Shown: positions 29,572-38,345 of the stretch, piece by piece
Layout of the letters: each line of letters opens with the position of its first letter
Numbering within the stretch: position 1 is the stretch's first letter
Source of the DNA: Flavobacterium cucumis
GTDB lineage: Bacteria > Bacteroidota > Bacteroidia > Flavobacteriales > Flavobacteriaceae
DNA: 64,000 nt
NCBI RefSeq assembly: GCF_900148835.1
Contig: NZ_FRYK01000005.1
Location: 112,762 to 176,761, forward strand
Reading direction: 5' to 3'
Notes under the pieces: generated by a model
What the model saw: the letters and a program-made list of their open reading frames with translations, nothing else
What the model was told of the DNA's origin: nothing
The model's database searches: none
Made by a program: the position numbers and the translations under genes

Positions 29572-31548
29572 TTAATAAGCCAACAACTCTTTTAATTCCG
29601 TTTCAAATCTACCTTTTGGTAAATATTGATCTTCTAAGGTTTTCATAAATGGAATTGCTGATTCTATACTTGCTACTCTTCTTACTGGAGCGTCTAAGTA
29701 TTCGAAACAGTTTTCCATGATCATTGCCGAAATATCACTAGCCACCCCACCAAACAAAGTATCTTCTTGTAAAATGATTACTTTATTCGTTTTCTTCACT
29801 GAGGTGTAAATCGCATCCCAATCCATTGGCTGTAAGGTTCTTAAATCTAATAAATCCGCTTTAATTTCTGGATTTTTAGCTAAGGTTTCTAAAGCCCAAT
29901 GCACACCAGCTCCAAAAGAAATAATCGTTACATCCGTTCCTTCTTTAATCAAGGATGCCTTTCCGAAAGGTAAGGTGTAGTAATCTTTAGGCACATCTTG
30001 GTACACACTTCTATACAACTGCTTGTGTTCGAAGAACAATACGGGATTAGGATCGTTAATTGCGGTATTCAATAATCCTTTTGCATCATAAGGAAATGCG
30101 GGATATACTACTTTCAATCCTGGCGTTTTGGTAAACCAAGCTTCGTTCGTTTGCGAGTGGAAAGGTCCCGCTTGCGTACCACCACCGCAAGGCATACGTA
30201 CCACTACATCCGACTTTTCTTGCCATCTGTAATGTTGCTTTGCTAGCAGGTTAACGATAGGATTAAATCCGGTAGAAACGAAATCCGCAAATTGCATTTC
30301 CATTACCGCTTTGAATCCGTTTATTGACAATCCGTTGGCGGCTGAAACTACAGCACTTTCACAGATGGGAGTATTTCTAACTCTTTCTTTTCCAAATTGC
30401 GCTACGAATCCGTCCGTAATTTTAAAAGCACCACCATATTCGGCAATGTCTTGTCCCATGATGACTAAATTCTCATGGCGTTCCATCGACTGACGTAAAC
30501 CATTCGAAATCGCATCAATGACACGAATGTTTTCTACTTCCGAAGATGGGTTGAACTCCTCAAATTCATAAGGCGCATAAACATCGCCTAGTTCTTCTTC
30601 CAAAGAAGCGACAATTTCTGGTTCTTCTTGGACTTTTGCCCAATCGGTATCGATTTCTTTTTTTATAACAGCGCGAATGTATTCGTCATCTTCGTCGTTT
30701 AAGACTGCTGTTGCTTTCAAGTAATTTCTATAATTCTCAACAGGATCTTTTTCAGCCCACAGGTCCATCAATTCTTGCGGAACGTATTTCGTACCACTCG
30801 CCTCTTCATGACCTCGCATTCGAAACGTTTTGAACTCTAACAACACTGGGCGCGGATTTTCAATCATGGAAGCTTTCAATTCCGAAATCAAATGATAGAC
30901 TTCTAATATGTTGTTTCCATCTACAATATGGCTTTCCATTCCGTAGCCTACCCCTTTATCAGCTAAGTTTTCACAACGATACTGCTCGTTTGTTGGAGTT
31001 GATAATCCGTAACCATTATTTTCAATGACAAATAGAACGGGTAATTCCCAAACGGCTGCAATATTCAAAGCTTCGTGAAAATCGCCTTCTGAAGTAGCGC
31101 CTTCACCTGTAAATACAGCGGTTACTTTTCCATTCTTTCTTAGTTTATTGGCCAAAGCGATTCCGTCAGCAACCCCTAATTGAGGTCCCAAATGCGAAAT
31201 CATTCCAATAATCTTATATTCTTGCGTTCCAAAGTGGAAACTTCGATCACGTCCTTTAGTAAATCCGTTTTTCTTGCCTTGCCATTGTGAAAACAAGCGG
31301 TGCAACGGAATGTCGCGCGTAGTAAACACCCCTAGATTACGGTGCATCGGCAAAATATATTCGTCTTGATCCAACACCGAAGTGATTCCAACCGAAATCG
31401 CTTCTTGTCCAATACCCGAAAACCATTTGGATACTTTTCCTTGACGGATAAGAATCAACATTTTTTCTTCGATTAGACGTGGTTTTAGGATTTTCTTGTA
31501 TAGATCAAGTAATTGTGGATTGGATAATTCTTTTCTTTCAAAGTTCAT
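29572..31548 (-). CDS. Fused alpha/beta 2-oxoacid dehydrogenase E1 (branched-chain type)
   Basis: One 658-residue chain carries both E1 subunits. Residues 1-320 are E1-alpha (thiamine diphosphate motif 'FTGEGATSEGDFHEALNIAAVWELPVLFVIENN'), residues 340-658 are E1-beta ('MGQDIAEYGGAFKIT', 'VMEMQFADFV', 'EDTLFGGVASDIS'). Such fusions are common in Bacteroidota and serve the branched-chain 2-oxoacid (or pyruvate) dehydrogenase complex with E2 and E3 encoded elsewhere. It is monocistronic with a good promoter. The exact substrate is not decided by sequence inspection. Confidence 0.93.
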   Translation of the reverse strand: MNFERKELSNPQLLDLYKKILKPRLIEEKMLILIRQGKVSKWFSGIGQEAISVGITSVLDQDEYILPMHRNLGVFTTRDIPLHRLFSQWQGKKNGFTKGRDRSFHFGTQEYKIIGMISHLGPQLGVADGIALANKLRKNGKVTAVFTGEGATSEGDFHEALNIAAVWELPVLFVIENNGYGLSTPTNEQYRCENLADKGVGYGMESHIVDGNNILEVYHLISELKASMIENPRPVLLEFKTFRMRGHEEASGTKYVPQELMDLWAEKDPVENYRNYLKATAVLNDEDDEYIRAVIKKEIDTDWAKVQEEPEIVASLEEELGDVYAPYEFEEFNPSSEVENIRVIDAISNGLRQSMERHENLVIMGQDIAEYGGAFKITDGFVAQFGKERVRNTPICESAVVSAANGLSINGFKAVMEMQFADFVSTGFNPIVNLLAKQHYRWQEKSDVVVRMPCGGGTQAGPFHSQTNEAWFTKTPGLKVVYPAFPYDAKGLLNTAINDPNPVLFFEHKQLYRSVYQDVPKDYYTLPFGKASLIKEGTDVTIISFGAGVHWALETLAKNPEIKADLLDLRTLQPMDWDAIYTSVKKTNKVIILQEDTLFGGVASDISAMIMENCFEYLDAPVRRVASIESAIPFMKTLEDQYLPKGRFETELKELLAY

Positions 31549-31573
31549 GATACGGGAACAATTAAATTTTGCT

Positions 31574-31581
31574 CAAAAGTA
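31574..31581 (-). promoter_or_regulatory. Promoter -7 element of the E1 gene
   Basis: TACTTTTG on the minus strand matches TAnnTTTG and ends 26 bases before the ATG. Confidence 0.6.
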
Positions 31582-31680
31582 ATAAAAATAACATTTTGAA
31601 AGCGAAATGTTACAAAAAAGATAAGACAAATTTCAAGAGCAAGAACAAGTTTAAGTTCAAATTTAAACGCAAAACTCACA

Positions 31681-31763
31681 AATGAATTACCCATCACCAA
31701 TCACCCATCACCAATCACCCATCACCCATTACCCATCACCCATCACCCATTACCCATCACCCC
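31681..31763. repeat. Heptamer repeat (ACCCATC/ACCAATC/ACCCATT)
   Basis: About eleven to twelve consecutive seven-base units of the type ACCCATC lie between the divergent E1 and oxygenase genes. The 315-base spacer otherwise contains only the two promoters. Confidence 0.9.
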
Positions 31764-31805
31764 CATTGTTAACAACTTTCCTCTTTCCCAATTAAAATAT
31801 TTAAT

Positions 31806-31813
31806 TACCTTTG
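31806..31813 (+). promoter_or_regulatory. Promoter -7 element of the oxygenase gene
   Basis: TACCTTTG matches TAnnTTTG, 50 bases before the ATG at 31864. Confidence 0.6.
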
Positions 31814-31863
31814 TATTTACTTGGGTTATAGCCCATTTGATTTATTAACAATAAAGTTTAAGT

Positions 31864-32817
31864 ATGCAACAAATTCCTAGTGTTGACTTACGTGATTTCC
31901 TGTCGGATGATCCGGCACGTAAACAAAAATTTGTAAATGAAATCGGAAAAGCCTATGAAGAAATCGGCTTCGTAGCATTAAAAGGTCATTTTTTAGATGA
32001 CAAATTGGTAGCAGATTTATATGCCGAAGTGCGTAACTTCTTTTCGCTACCTTTAGAAACCAAAGCAAAATATGAAATCCCAGGCATTGGCGGACAACGT
32101 GGTTATGTTTCTTTTGGAAAAGAGCATGCTAAAGGGCGTTCAGCAGGAGATTTAAAAGAGTTTTGGCATTTTGGACAATACGTTAGTGAAGGTTCAAAAT
32201 ACACTGGCGAATATCCGGATAACGTGGAAGTAACAGAATTACCGAAATTCAATACCGTAGGTAAAGAAGCGTACCAAATGTTAGAAAAAACAGGTGTTTA
32301 TGTTTTAAGAGCTTTGGCGCTTTACATTGGTTTAGACGAATTCTACTTTGACAAATATATCAAAGACGGAAACAGTATTTTACGTCCAATCCACTACCCA
32401 CCAATCACTGACGAACCTAAAGACGGAGCCGTACGTGCAGCAGCACATGGTGACATCAACTTGATTACTTTATTAATGGGAGCGCAAGGAAAAGGCTTAC
32501 AAGTACAAAATCACAACGGCGAATGGATTGATGCGATGGCGCAGCCAGACGAATTGATGATTAACGTAGGGGACATGTTATCAAGACACACCAATAACAA
32601 ATTGAAATCAACCATCCACCAAGTGGTTAATCCACCAAGAGAATTGTGGGGTTCTTCTCGTTATTCCATTCCTTTCTTCATGCACCCAGTAAGCGACATG
32701 AACTTAAATTGCTTACCGGAATGTATCGATGAAAACCATCCAAAATTGTATGAAGACATCACTGCTGGTGAATTCTTGCATGAACGTTTGGTGGAATTAG
32801 GATTGATTAAAAAATAA
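31864..32817 (+). CDS. Isopenicillin N synthase-like Fe(II)/2-oxoglutarate oxygenase
   Basis: A 317-residue protein. N-terminal DIOX_N part ('IPSVDLRDFLSDD', 'GFVALKGHFL') and a double-stranded beta-helix core with the iron ligands in 'AAHGDINLITLL' (HxD) and 'STIHQVVNP' (distal His) plus 'SRYSIPFFMHP' (RxS, which binds the co-substrate carboxylate). It belongs to the isopenicillin N synthase-like group; the natural substrate in Bacteroidota is not known to me. Monocistronic. Confidence 0.9.
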   Translation: MQQIPSVDLRDFLSDDPARKQKFVNEIGKAYEEIGFVALKGHFLDDKLVADLYAEVRNFFSLPLETKAKYEIPGIGGQRGYVSFGKEHAKGRSAGDLKEFWHFGQYVSEGSKYTGEYPDNVEVTELPKFNTVGKEAYQMLEKTGVYVLRALALYIGLDEFYFDKYIKDGNSILRPIHYPPITDEPKDGAVRAAAHGDINLITLLMGAQGKGLQVQNHNGEWIDAMAQPDELMINVGDMLSRHTNNKLKSTIHQVVNPPRELWGSSRYSIPFFMHPVSDMNLNCLPECIDENHPKLYEDITAGEFLHERLVELGLIKK

Positions 32818-32910
32818 AGGAAATTAAAATTCCAATTAATAAAATTCCAAATTCCAAGTAACATTGGGGTTTGGTTTTTTGTTTAAAGATTAAGATTTAC
32901 ACGCCACATT

Positions 32911-32950
32911 GGAACGCGGATGAAACGGATTTTTCGGATAACCGCAGATT
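32911..32950. repeat. Left terminal inverted repeat of the GxxExxY element
   Basis: A 39-40-bp repeat beginning GGAACGCGGATGAAACGG and ending GGATAACCGCAGATT. It matches the inverse of 33347-33385 at 34 of 39 positions. Confidence 0.8.
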
Positions 32951-32963
32951 AATAATAAAAATT

Positions 32964-33346
32964 ATGAGTAGTATTTTACACAAAGAGTTAACGGGCTCAA
33001 TTTTGAAATTGTTTTATGAAGTATATAATGAACTAGGATATGGTTTTCTTGAAAAAGTTTATCAAAATGCATAATATAATGAATTAAAAAAAATGGCTTT
33101 GAAGTTGAATCTCAAAAGCAAATAAAAGTATACTATAAAAATATTGAAGTAGGTGAATATTATGCCGATTTAATAGTAAACGATAAAATAATTTTAGAAT
33201 TAAAAGCTACTGAAGCCATTACCGAAGCTCATGAATTTCAACTAATTAATTATTTAAAAAGTACAAATATTGAAGTAGGTCTTTTATTAAACTTTGGAAA
33301 AAAACCTGAGTTTTGTAGAAAAGTATTTCTAAATTATAGAAAATAA
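32964..33346 (+). pseudogene. Broken GxxExxY protein gene
   Basis: Two frames together encode a complete GxxExxY protein (PF13366, a PD-(D/E)xK-like nuclease fold). The first part holds the signature 'GSILKLFYEVYNELGYGFLEKVYQ'. An in-frame TAA (33073-33075) and then a one-base loss in the following A run break it. The second part continues 'IKVYYKNIEVGEYYADLIVNDKIILELKATEAI' with the D...ExK residues and ends 'FGKKPEFCRKVFLNYRK'. The function of the family is unknown. The gene is flanked by 39-bp inverted repeats. Confidence 0.85.
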
Positions 33347-33385
33347 AATCAGCGGTTATCCGTAAAATCAGTGTTATCCGCGTTC
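33347..33385. repeat. Right terminal inverted repeat of the GxxExxY element
   Basis: Begins AATCAGCGGTTATCCG directly after the pseudogene stop and ends TTATCCGCGTTC. It is the inverse partner of 32911-32950. Confidence 0.8.
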
Positions 33386-33398
33386 TAAAAAATTAATT

Positions 33399-33731
33399 AT
33401 GAGTGGTTTAGAAGAACAACTAAAAAAACTATTTCCAGATCATCAACCTTTAGAAGAAGAAAAAGAAGAAATTCTTCCTCACGAATTATTCGTTCAGGCA
33501 ACACCCATGATTTGCAAATATGAAAAGCGTAAAGGAAAACCTACTACGATTATTTCAGGCTATGAAGGTGAAGACGAAGATTTTAAGATCTTAGCGAAAG
33601 AAATCAAAAGCAAATTAGCCGTTGGTGGTACTTTTAAAGAGGGCGAAATCATCATTCAAGGGGATTATCGCGATAAAATCATGAAAATCTTACAAGACAA
33701 AGGATTCAAAACAAAACGCGTTGGAGGGTAA
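33399..33731 (+). CDS. SUI1/YciH-like translation initiation factor
   Basis: A 110-residue protein with the SUI1 (eIF1-like) fold: 'YEKRKGKPTTIISGYEG' and 'LAKEIKSKLAVGGTFKEGEIIIQGDYRDKIMKIL' in the last 80 residues. YciH-type proteins can influence start-codon selection or act under stress. The gene begins 13 bases after the right end of the GxxExxY element, so its promoter may have been affected by that insertion. Confidence 0.92.
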   Translation: MSGLEEQLKKLFPDHQPLEEEKEEILPHELFVQATPMICKYEKRKGKPTTIISGYEGEDEDFKILAKEIKSKLAVGGTFKEGEIIIQGDYRDKIMKILQDKGFKTKRVGG

Positions 33732-33868
33732 AGCCCCCTAACCCCCAAAGGGGGAATAAAAATGAAAAAAATAAAATTAATAACAATCTCATATTTTTAG
33801 TAAAAAAAAATATAAGAACTTAAAACCTATTCACCCCTAATAGGATTTCCCCTTCGGGGGTTAGGGAA
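33732..33868. repeat. Inverted CCCCTAACCCCC repeats
   Basis: 'CCCCCTAACCCCCAAAGGGG' at 33735 and 'CCCCTTCGGGGGTTAGGG' at about 33850 are two copies, in opposite orientation, of a GC-rich repeat often seen between flavobacterial genes. Each can form a hairpin with 'GGGG'. Confidence 0.75.
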
Positions 33869-33873
33869 CTAAA

Positions 33874-34740
33874 ATGATAGCAGCATCAGAATTAATATTA
33901 AATCCAGACGGAAGTGTATACCACATCAATTTAAAACCTGGACAAATCGCTAACGATATTATCTTCGTTGGGGATCAAAATCGTGTAGAGAAAATCACAA
34001 AACACTTTGACGCTATTGAGTTTACTACTCAAAAACGTGAATTCAAAACCCAAACCGGAACATACAAAGGCAAAAGAATGACCGTGATGTCAACTGGAAT
34101 TGGTCCAGACAACATCGACATCGTTATGAACGAGTTAGATGCACTGGTAAACGTTGATTTAGCAACCAGAACCGTTAAAAAAGAACTGATTTCCTTGAAT
34201 ATCGTTCGTATTGGCACTTCGGGTTCGTTACAAGCAGATATTCCTTGTGATAGTTTTGTAATGAGTCAGTATGGTTTGGGGTTAGACAACATGCTTCGCT
34301 CCTATTTAATTGATGAAGTTTCAGAGACGGAAATGGAAGAAGCCTTTATCCAACAAACGAATTGGGACATGAAAAAAGGGCGTCCGTACGTAATTGCAGG
34401 AAGCAAAACTTTAGAGCAACGTTTAGAAAGCGATAAAATTTTCAAAGGATTCACAGGAACTGCTGGAGGTTTTTATGGCCCACAAGGACGTGTAGTGCGT
34501 TTAGGCATACAAGATCCAGAATTAAATGCTAAAATGGATCGTTTCAATTTCAACGGAACACGAATGACCAATTTGGAAATGGAAACGGGTGCTATTTATG
34601 GTTTAGGAAAACTATTAGGTCACAACTGTTTATCGTTAAATGCTATCATTGCTAACCGTGCGACTGGAACTTTTAGTGAAGATCCCTACAAAGCGGTAGA
34701 TGAATTAATTGTATATGCATTGAATAAATTAGCGGAATAA
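33874..34740 (+). CDS. Nucleoside phosphorylase (uridine phosphorylase-like)
   Basis: Phosphorolysis of nucleosides for salvage. The 288-residue protein has the PNP/UDP phosphorylase family pattern: 'FVGDQNRVEKITKHFD' near the N-terminus, 'VMSTGIGPDNIDIVMNELDALV' (phosphate and substrate loop), 'IVRIGTSGSLQADIP' and 'TNLEMETGAIYGL' (the EME region that contacts the ribose). The N-terminus is longer than in classical uridine phosphorylase. The base specificity cannot be decided here. Confidence 0.9.
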   Translation: MIAASELILNPDGSVYHINLKPGQIANDIIFVGDQNRVEKITKHFDAIEFTTQKREFKTQTGTYKGKRMTVMSTGIGPDNIDIVMNELDALVNVDLATRTVKKELISLNIVRIGTSGSLQADIPCDSFVMSQYGLGLDNMLRSYLIDEVSETEMEEAFIQQTNWDMKKGRPYVIAGSKTLEQRLESDKIFKGFTGTAGGFYGPQGRVVRLGIQDPELNAKMDRFNFNGTRMTNLEMETGAIYGLGKLLGHNCLSLNAIIANRATGTFSEDPYKAVDELIVYALNKLAE

Positions 34741-34847
34741 TGAAGAGGAACACAGCTTAAAGAAATTTTTGAAATTTATTGAATTTTTTAAATCCGTGTT
34801 CCAGACACTTTTTCAATATCAATTACTTCTTTTTAGATTAAAAAACT

Positions 34848-35693
34848 ATGAAAACAATCAAAATAGCGGGTGTTCCTGAACATTTCAACTTACCTTGGCA
34901 CATGTGTATCGAAGATGGCGAATTTGAAGCTGTGGGTATCGACTTACAATGGACAGACGTTCCTGAAGGGACTGGAAAAATGTGTCAAATGCTGCGCGAT
35001 GGGGAGACCGATATTGCTGTAATTCTTACCGAAGGCATTATTAAAGACATTGTTGCTGGAAATCCGAGTAAGATTGTGCAAGTTTACGTGCAAAGTCCTT
35101 TAATTTGGGGGATTCATGTTGCTGCAAATTCCGATTATAACACCCTTTCCGATTTAGAAAACAAAAAAGTAGCGATTTCCCGTATGGGTTCGGGTTCCCA
35201 TTTGATGAGTATTGTGAATGCTCAAAATCAGGGTTGGAACACGGAAAATTTACCCTTTGAAATCGTGAATACCTTGGATGGTGCTGTTGAAAGTCTAACT
35301 TCAGGAAAAGCGGATTATTTCATGTGGGAGCGTTTTATGACACAACCCCTTGTTGATAACGGAACTTTTAGAAGAATTGCCGATTGCCCTACCCCTTGGC
35401 CTTGCTTTGTGATTGCGGTTCGCAATGCCGTTTTAGAACAGCACCCAAAAGTCATCGAGCAGGTTCTAGACATTATCAATACCACAACGGAAGAATTCAA
35501 AATGATTCCGAGTATTGACAGAACCTTAGCATCTAAATACCATCAAAAAATAGACGCAATTCAAGAATGGTTAAGATTAACACGTTGGTCCCAAAAACAA
35601 ATGACAGGTCCAACGCTAGATAAAATAATGGAACAGCTTTTGAAGCTTCAAATAATTGATAAAAAACTCCCAAAAGAGTCGCTACTTAAATAA
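34848..35693 (+). CDS. Orphan substrate-binding-like protein without signal peptide
   Basis: A 281-residue type 2 periplasmic-binding-protein fold of the NMT1/SsuA-like kind: 'IKIAGVPEHFNLPWHMCIEDGEFEAVGIDLQW', 'GKMCQMLRDGETDIAVILTEG', 'DLENKKVAISRMGSGSHLM', 'DGAVESLTSGKADYFMWERF'. There is no signal peptide or lipobox and no permease or ATPase gene nearby, so it probably works in the cytoplasm, perhaps as a binding protein or enzyme related to thiamine-precursor proteins. Function unknown. Confidence 0.8.
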   Translation: MKTIKIAGVPEHFNLPWHMCIEDGEFEAVGIDLQWTDVPEGTGKMCQMLRDGETDIAVILTEGIIKDIVAGNPSKIVQVYVQSPLIWGIHVAANSDYNTLSDLENKKVAISRMGSGSHLMSIVNAQNQGWNTENLPFEIVNTLDGAVESLTSGKADYFMWERFMTQPLVDNGTFRRIADCPTPWPCFVIAVRNAVLEQHPKVIEQVLDIINTTTEEFKMIPSIDRTLASKYHQKIDAIQEWLRLTRWSQKQMTGPTLDKIMEQLLKLQIIDKKLPKESLLK

Positions 35694-35720
35694 TTCCGTA
35701 TTTTTATCGTTTTAAACGAG

Positions 35721-36650
35721 ATGACAATAAAAATCCCAACTATCGCCGAAATCAAAGAAAAGCTTTCTTTACCAAAGCCGTGGGATAGTGTTGTCATTTT
35801 TTTGTTGAATATCTTGATTGCCATTCCTCTTTTATTAATTGAGCATCAAAACTTAATTGATTTGGAATGGGTATTGCATTTAGATCGCGTGTTGATTTTC
35901 ATTGTGATCCTTGTTGGCCTACAACTGCTACTTCGATTGGTAAAAACCATAATTATTCTCATCATTTTCTTGTATGTAATTGCTTTATTATATGGTACTT
36001 TATTTGGAAATTATGGCTTTAATCGTGTATTTGAAGATTATCGTTATATGGTATATTCTATGAGCGAAACACCGAATCCTCAGGATATTATTGTAGCCAA
36101 GTTACTTCCTTTTCCGAACAAGTCTAAAATTATAAATGCGGTGGAGTTTTCCAATCCAAAAGTTCGAAATTTTGCTTTATCTGCCACTACAAAACATTTC
36201 AGAGAAATTAAACAAACAGGAGAAATCCGAAGAATGATTCAATGTTTTGCTGTATTCAAAGAAATTAGAAATCGTTGGAATTACGTAAACGATCCCAAAG
36301 GGAGAGAATACATTGCTCCTGCCACTGAAAGTTTACAACATTTCTCTGGAGATTGCGATGACCATGCCATCTTAATGTCGGCCTGTATAAAAGCCATTGG
36401 TGGCACCCCTCGCATTATTCACACTGGAGGCCATTTGTATCCCGAAATGTTAATTGGGAACAAAAAAGATTTGGAAACCGCAATTTACTACATCAAAGAA
36501 GTACTTTTTGTCGAAGAAAGCGAATACCAGCAAATCTATTACCATATTGACGAAAGAGGACAAATTTGGCTTAATCTGGATTACACCGCTACTTATCCCG
36601 GTGGAAAATTCATGAGCGAAGAAATCTTAGGAGCGCTTACTTTTAACTAA
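35721..36650 (+). CDS. Transglutaminase-like domain membrane protein
   Basis: Two hydrophobic helices at residues about 22-40 and 52-95 are followed by a transglutaminase-like domain (about 150-300). The catalytic Cys lies in 'FSGDCDDHAILMSACIKAIGG' and the His in 'RIIHTGGHLYPEML', with a late Asp in 'WLNLDYTAT'. Such proteins act as cysteine proteases or are inactive scaffolds. It starts 27 bases after the substrate-binding-like gene and may be co-transcribed. Substrate unknown. Confidence 0.8.
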   Translation: MTIKIPTIAEIKEKLSLPKPWDSVVIFLLNILIAIPLLLIEHQNLIDLEWVLHLDRVLIFIVILVGLQLLLRLVKTIIILIIFLYVIALLYGTLFGNYGFNRVFEDYRYMVYSMSETPNPQDIIVAKLLPFPNKSKIINAVEFSNPKVRNFALSATTKHFREIKQTGEIRRMIQCFAVFKEIRNRWNYVNDPKGREYIAPATESLQHFSGDCDDHAILMSACIKAIGGTPRIIHTGGHLYPEMLIGNKKDLETAIYYIKEVLFVEESEYQQIYYHIDERGQIWLNLDYTATYPGGKFMSEEILGALTFN

Positions 36651-36838
36651 TCTGCTTGGCTTTTTATGCCTATTAAATAAAAAACCGTAGGCCACAATCA
36701 CCTAACCCAACACTATAAAACCTGATAGCTATCTAAAACCCGTCCGATTCCTTATATCTGATCAACTTAGCCTTATATCCTTATAAAACCTGTCCGATTT
36801 TTAACTAAAATAAAATTAAATTTCACTATTTTAGCCCC

Positions 36839-37597
36839 ATGATAAAAGTCGTTTTAATCGGTTCAGGAAATGTGGCGCAGCACTTAATTCAAGTGTTGTT
36901 AACTGCTAAAGAGGTGGACTTGGTACAAGCCTTTGCGCGTAACCCAAGTCATTTATCCCATTTGCTTCCTTCCTCAAAAATTACAGCTGATTATCAAAAA
37001 ATTGTTGAAGCTGATGTATACATAGTTTCGGTTTCTGATAATGCCATTGCGGAAGTTTCTGCGCAGTTAGCCTTTGAAAATCGCTTGGTCGTGCATACCT
37101 CTGGAACTTCTGACATTTCGGTATTGCCTAATAAAAATCGTAAAGGCGTTTTTTATCCACTACAAACGTTTTCCAAAGGCAAGGAAATCGACTTCGCTCC
37201 TATTCCCATTTGTTTAGAGGCTGAAAAAGAGATGGATTATCTGCTTTTAGAAAAATTAGGCCGTTGTATTTCTCAAAAAGTAGTTCGAATCAGTTCGGAA
37301 CAACGCAAAAGTTTGCATGTAGCTGCCGTTTTTGTATGTAATTTTGTGAATCATTTGTACCACATTGGGAATGAAATTTGCGAAGAAAACAACGTTCCTT
37401 TTGAAGTATTGCATCCGTTAATTCAGGAAACCGCGCATAAAATTACCGAACTTTCGCCAAGAGAAGCCCAAACGGGTCCGGCCCTACGAAACGACACCAA
37501 GACCATTCAAAAACATTTGGATTTTTTAGAAAATCCAACATATAAAAACCTATATCAATCCCTTACACAATCTATACAACATGTCAAAAAGTTATAA
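36839..37597 (+). CDS. Rossmann-like DUF2520 domain protein
   Basis: The N-terminal NAD(P)-binding fold shows 'VVLIGSGNVAQHLIQVL' and 'VDVYIVSVSDNAIAEV'-like 'ADVYIVSVSDNAI'. The C-terminal DUF2520 domain contains 'KSLHVAAVFVCNFVNHLY' and 'TGPALRNDTKTIQKH'. It resembles 6-phosphogluconate/pyrroline-5-carboxylate dehydrogenase-like proteins; the substrate is unknown. It overlaps the following KdsC-like gene by 17 bases, so the pair is coupled, as usual in Bacteroidota. Confidence 0.88.
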   Translation: MIKVVLIGSGNVAQHLIQVLLTAKEVDLVQAFARNPSHLSHLLPSSKITADYQKIVEADVYIVSVSDNAIAEVSAQLAFENRLVVHTSGTSDISVLPNKNRKGVFYPLQTFSKGKEIDFAPIPICLEAEKEMDYLLLEKLGRCISQKVVRISSEQRKSLHVAAVFVCNFVNHLYHIGNEICEENNVPFEVLHPLIQETAHKITELSPREAQTGPALRNDTKTIQKHLDFLENPTYKNLYQSLTQSIQHVKKL

Positions 37598-38108
37598 AGA
37601 GCTCATGAACCAAATCACCACTTTTGTCTTCGATGTAGACGGAGTGTTAACTGACGGAACCATACACGTAACCCCTACTGGCGAAATGCTTCGCAACATG
37701 AACATTAGAGATGGTTATGCGATGAAAGCTGCTGTTGAAAATGGCTACACCGTTTGTATTATCTCGGGGGGGAGTAATGAAGGGGTTCGCGTTCGCTTGA
37801 GAAATTTAGGCATCACCGATATTCATTTAGGCGTTCCTAACAAAGTAGAAACCTTTAAAGAATTCACCGATATTTACAATATTCATCCTGAAACCGTTTT
37901 ATACATGGGCGATGATATCCCAGATTATCACGTTATGCAATTGGTAGGCTTACCCACATGTCCTCAAAACGCAGTTCCTGAAATCAAAGGCATCTCCAAA
38001 TACATTTCGCATGTAGAAGGCGGAAAAGGAGCCGTTCGCGATGTTATTGAACAAGTGATGAAAGTACAAGGCAAATGGATGGAACATTTTGATGCGAAGT
38101 TTGATTAA
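37581..38108 (+). CDS. KdsC-like HAD phosphatase (3-deoxy-D-manno-octulosonate 8-phosphate phosphatase)
   Basis: A 175-residue HAD protein: motif I 'FDVDGVLTDG' (nucleophile Asp), motif II 'IISGG', Lys in 'GVPNKVETF', motif III 'MGDDIPDYHVM'. The small C0-type HAD size and the sequence fit KdsC, which removes phosphate from KDO-8-P in lipopolysaccharide synthesis. The gene overlaps the DUF2520 gene. Confidence 0.9.
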   Translation: MSKSYKELMNQITTFVFDVDGVLTDGTIHVTPTGEMLRNMNIRDGYAMKAAVENGYTVCIISGGSNEGVRVRLRNLGITDIHLGVPNKVETFKEFTDIYNIHPETVLYMGDDIPDYHVMQLVGLPTCPQNAVPEIKGISKYISHVEGGKGAVRDVIEQVMKVQGKWMEHFDAKFD

Positions 38109-38340
38109 TTGATTTGGTGATGGGTTATGGGTGATCGGAAATGGGTAATTGGTGTTGGGTTTGAAGGGTTTTAATTTTGAAACAAAAATTATTTCTTGTA
38201 AACCATACTATTGAAATTTGAGTGCTATTATGCGTGAATAAAAGATTTTAAAGATTGCTCCAATTTCTCCAATCCGTGTCCCAAAAACCTAAAACTTGAA
38301 TCTTGGAACTTGAAACTTGAAACCTGAAACTTGAAACAAA
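38109..38340. repeat. Intergenic heptamer and AATCCGTGT repeats
   Basis: Two heptamer tracts lie here: GATGGGT/TATGGGT/AATGGGT at about 38118-38155, and ACTTGAA/ACCTGAA at 38286-38340, together with a degenerate 'AATCCGTGTCCCAAAAA' at 38270. The second tract runs up to six bases before the UbiA start codon. Confidence 0.85.
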
Positions 38341-38345
38341 AACAG

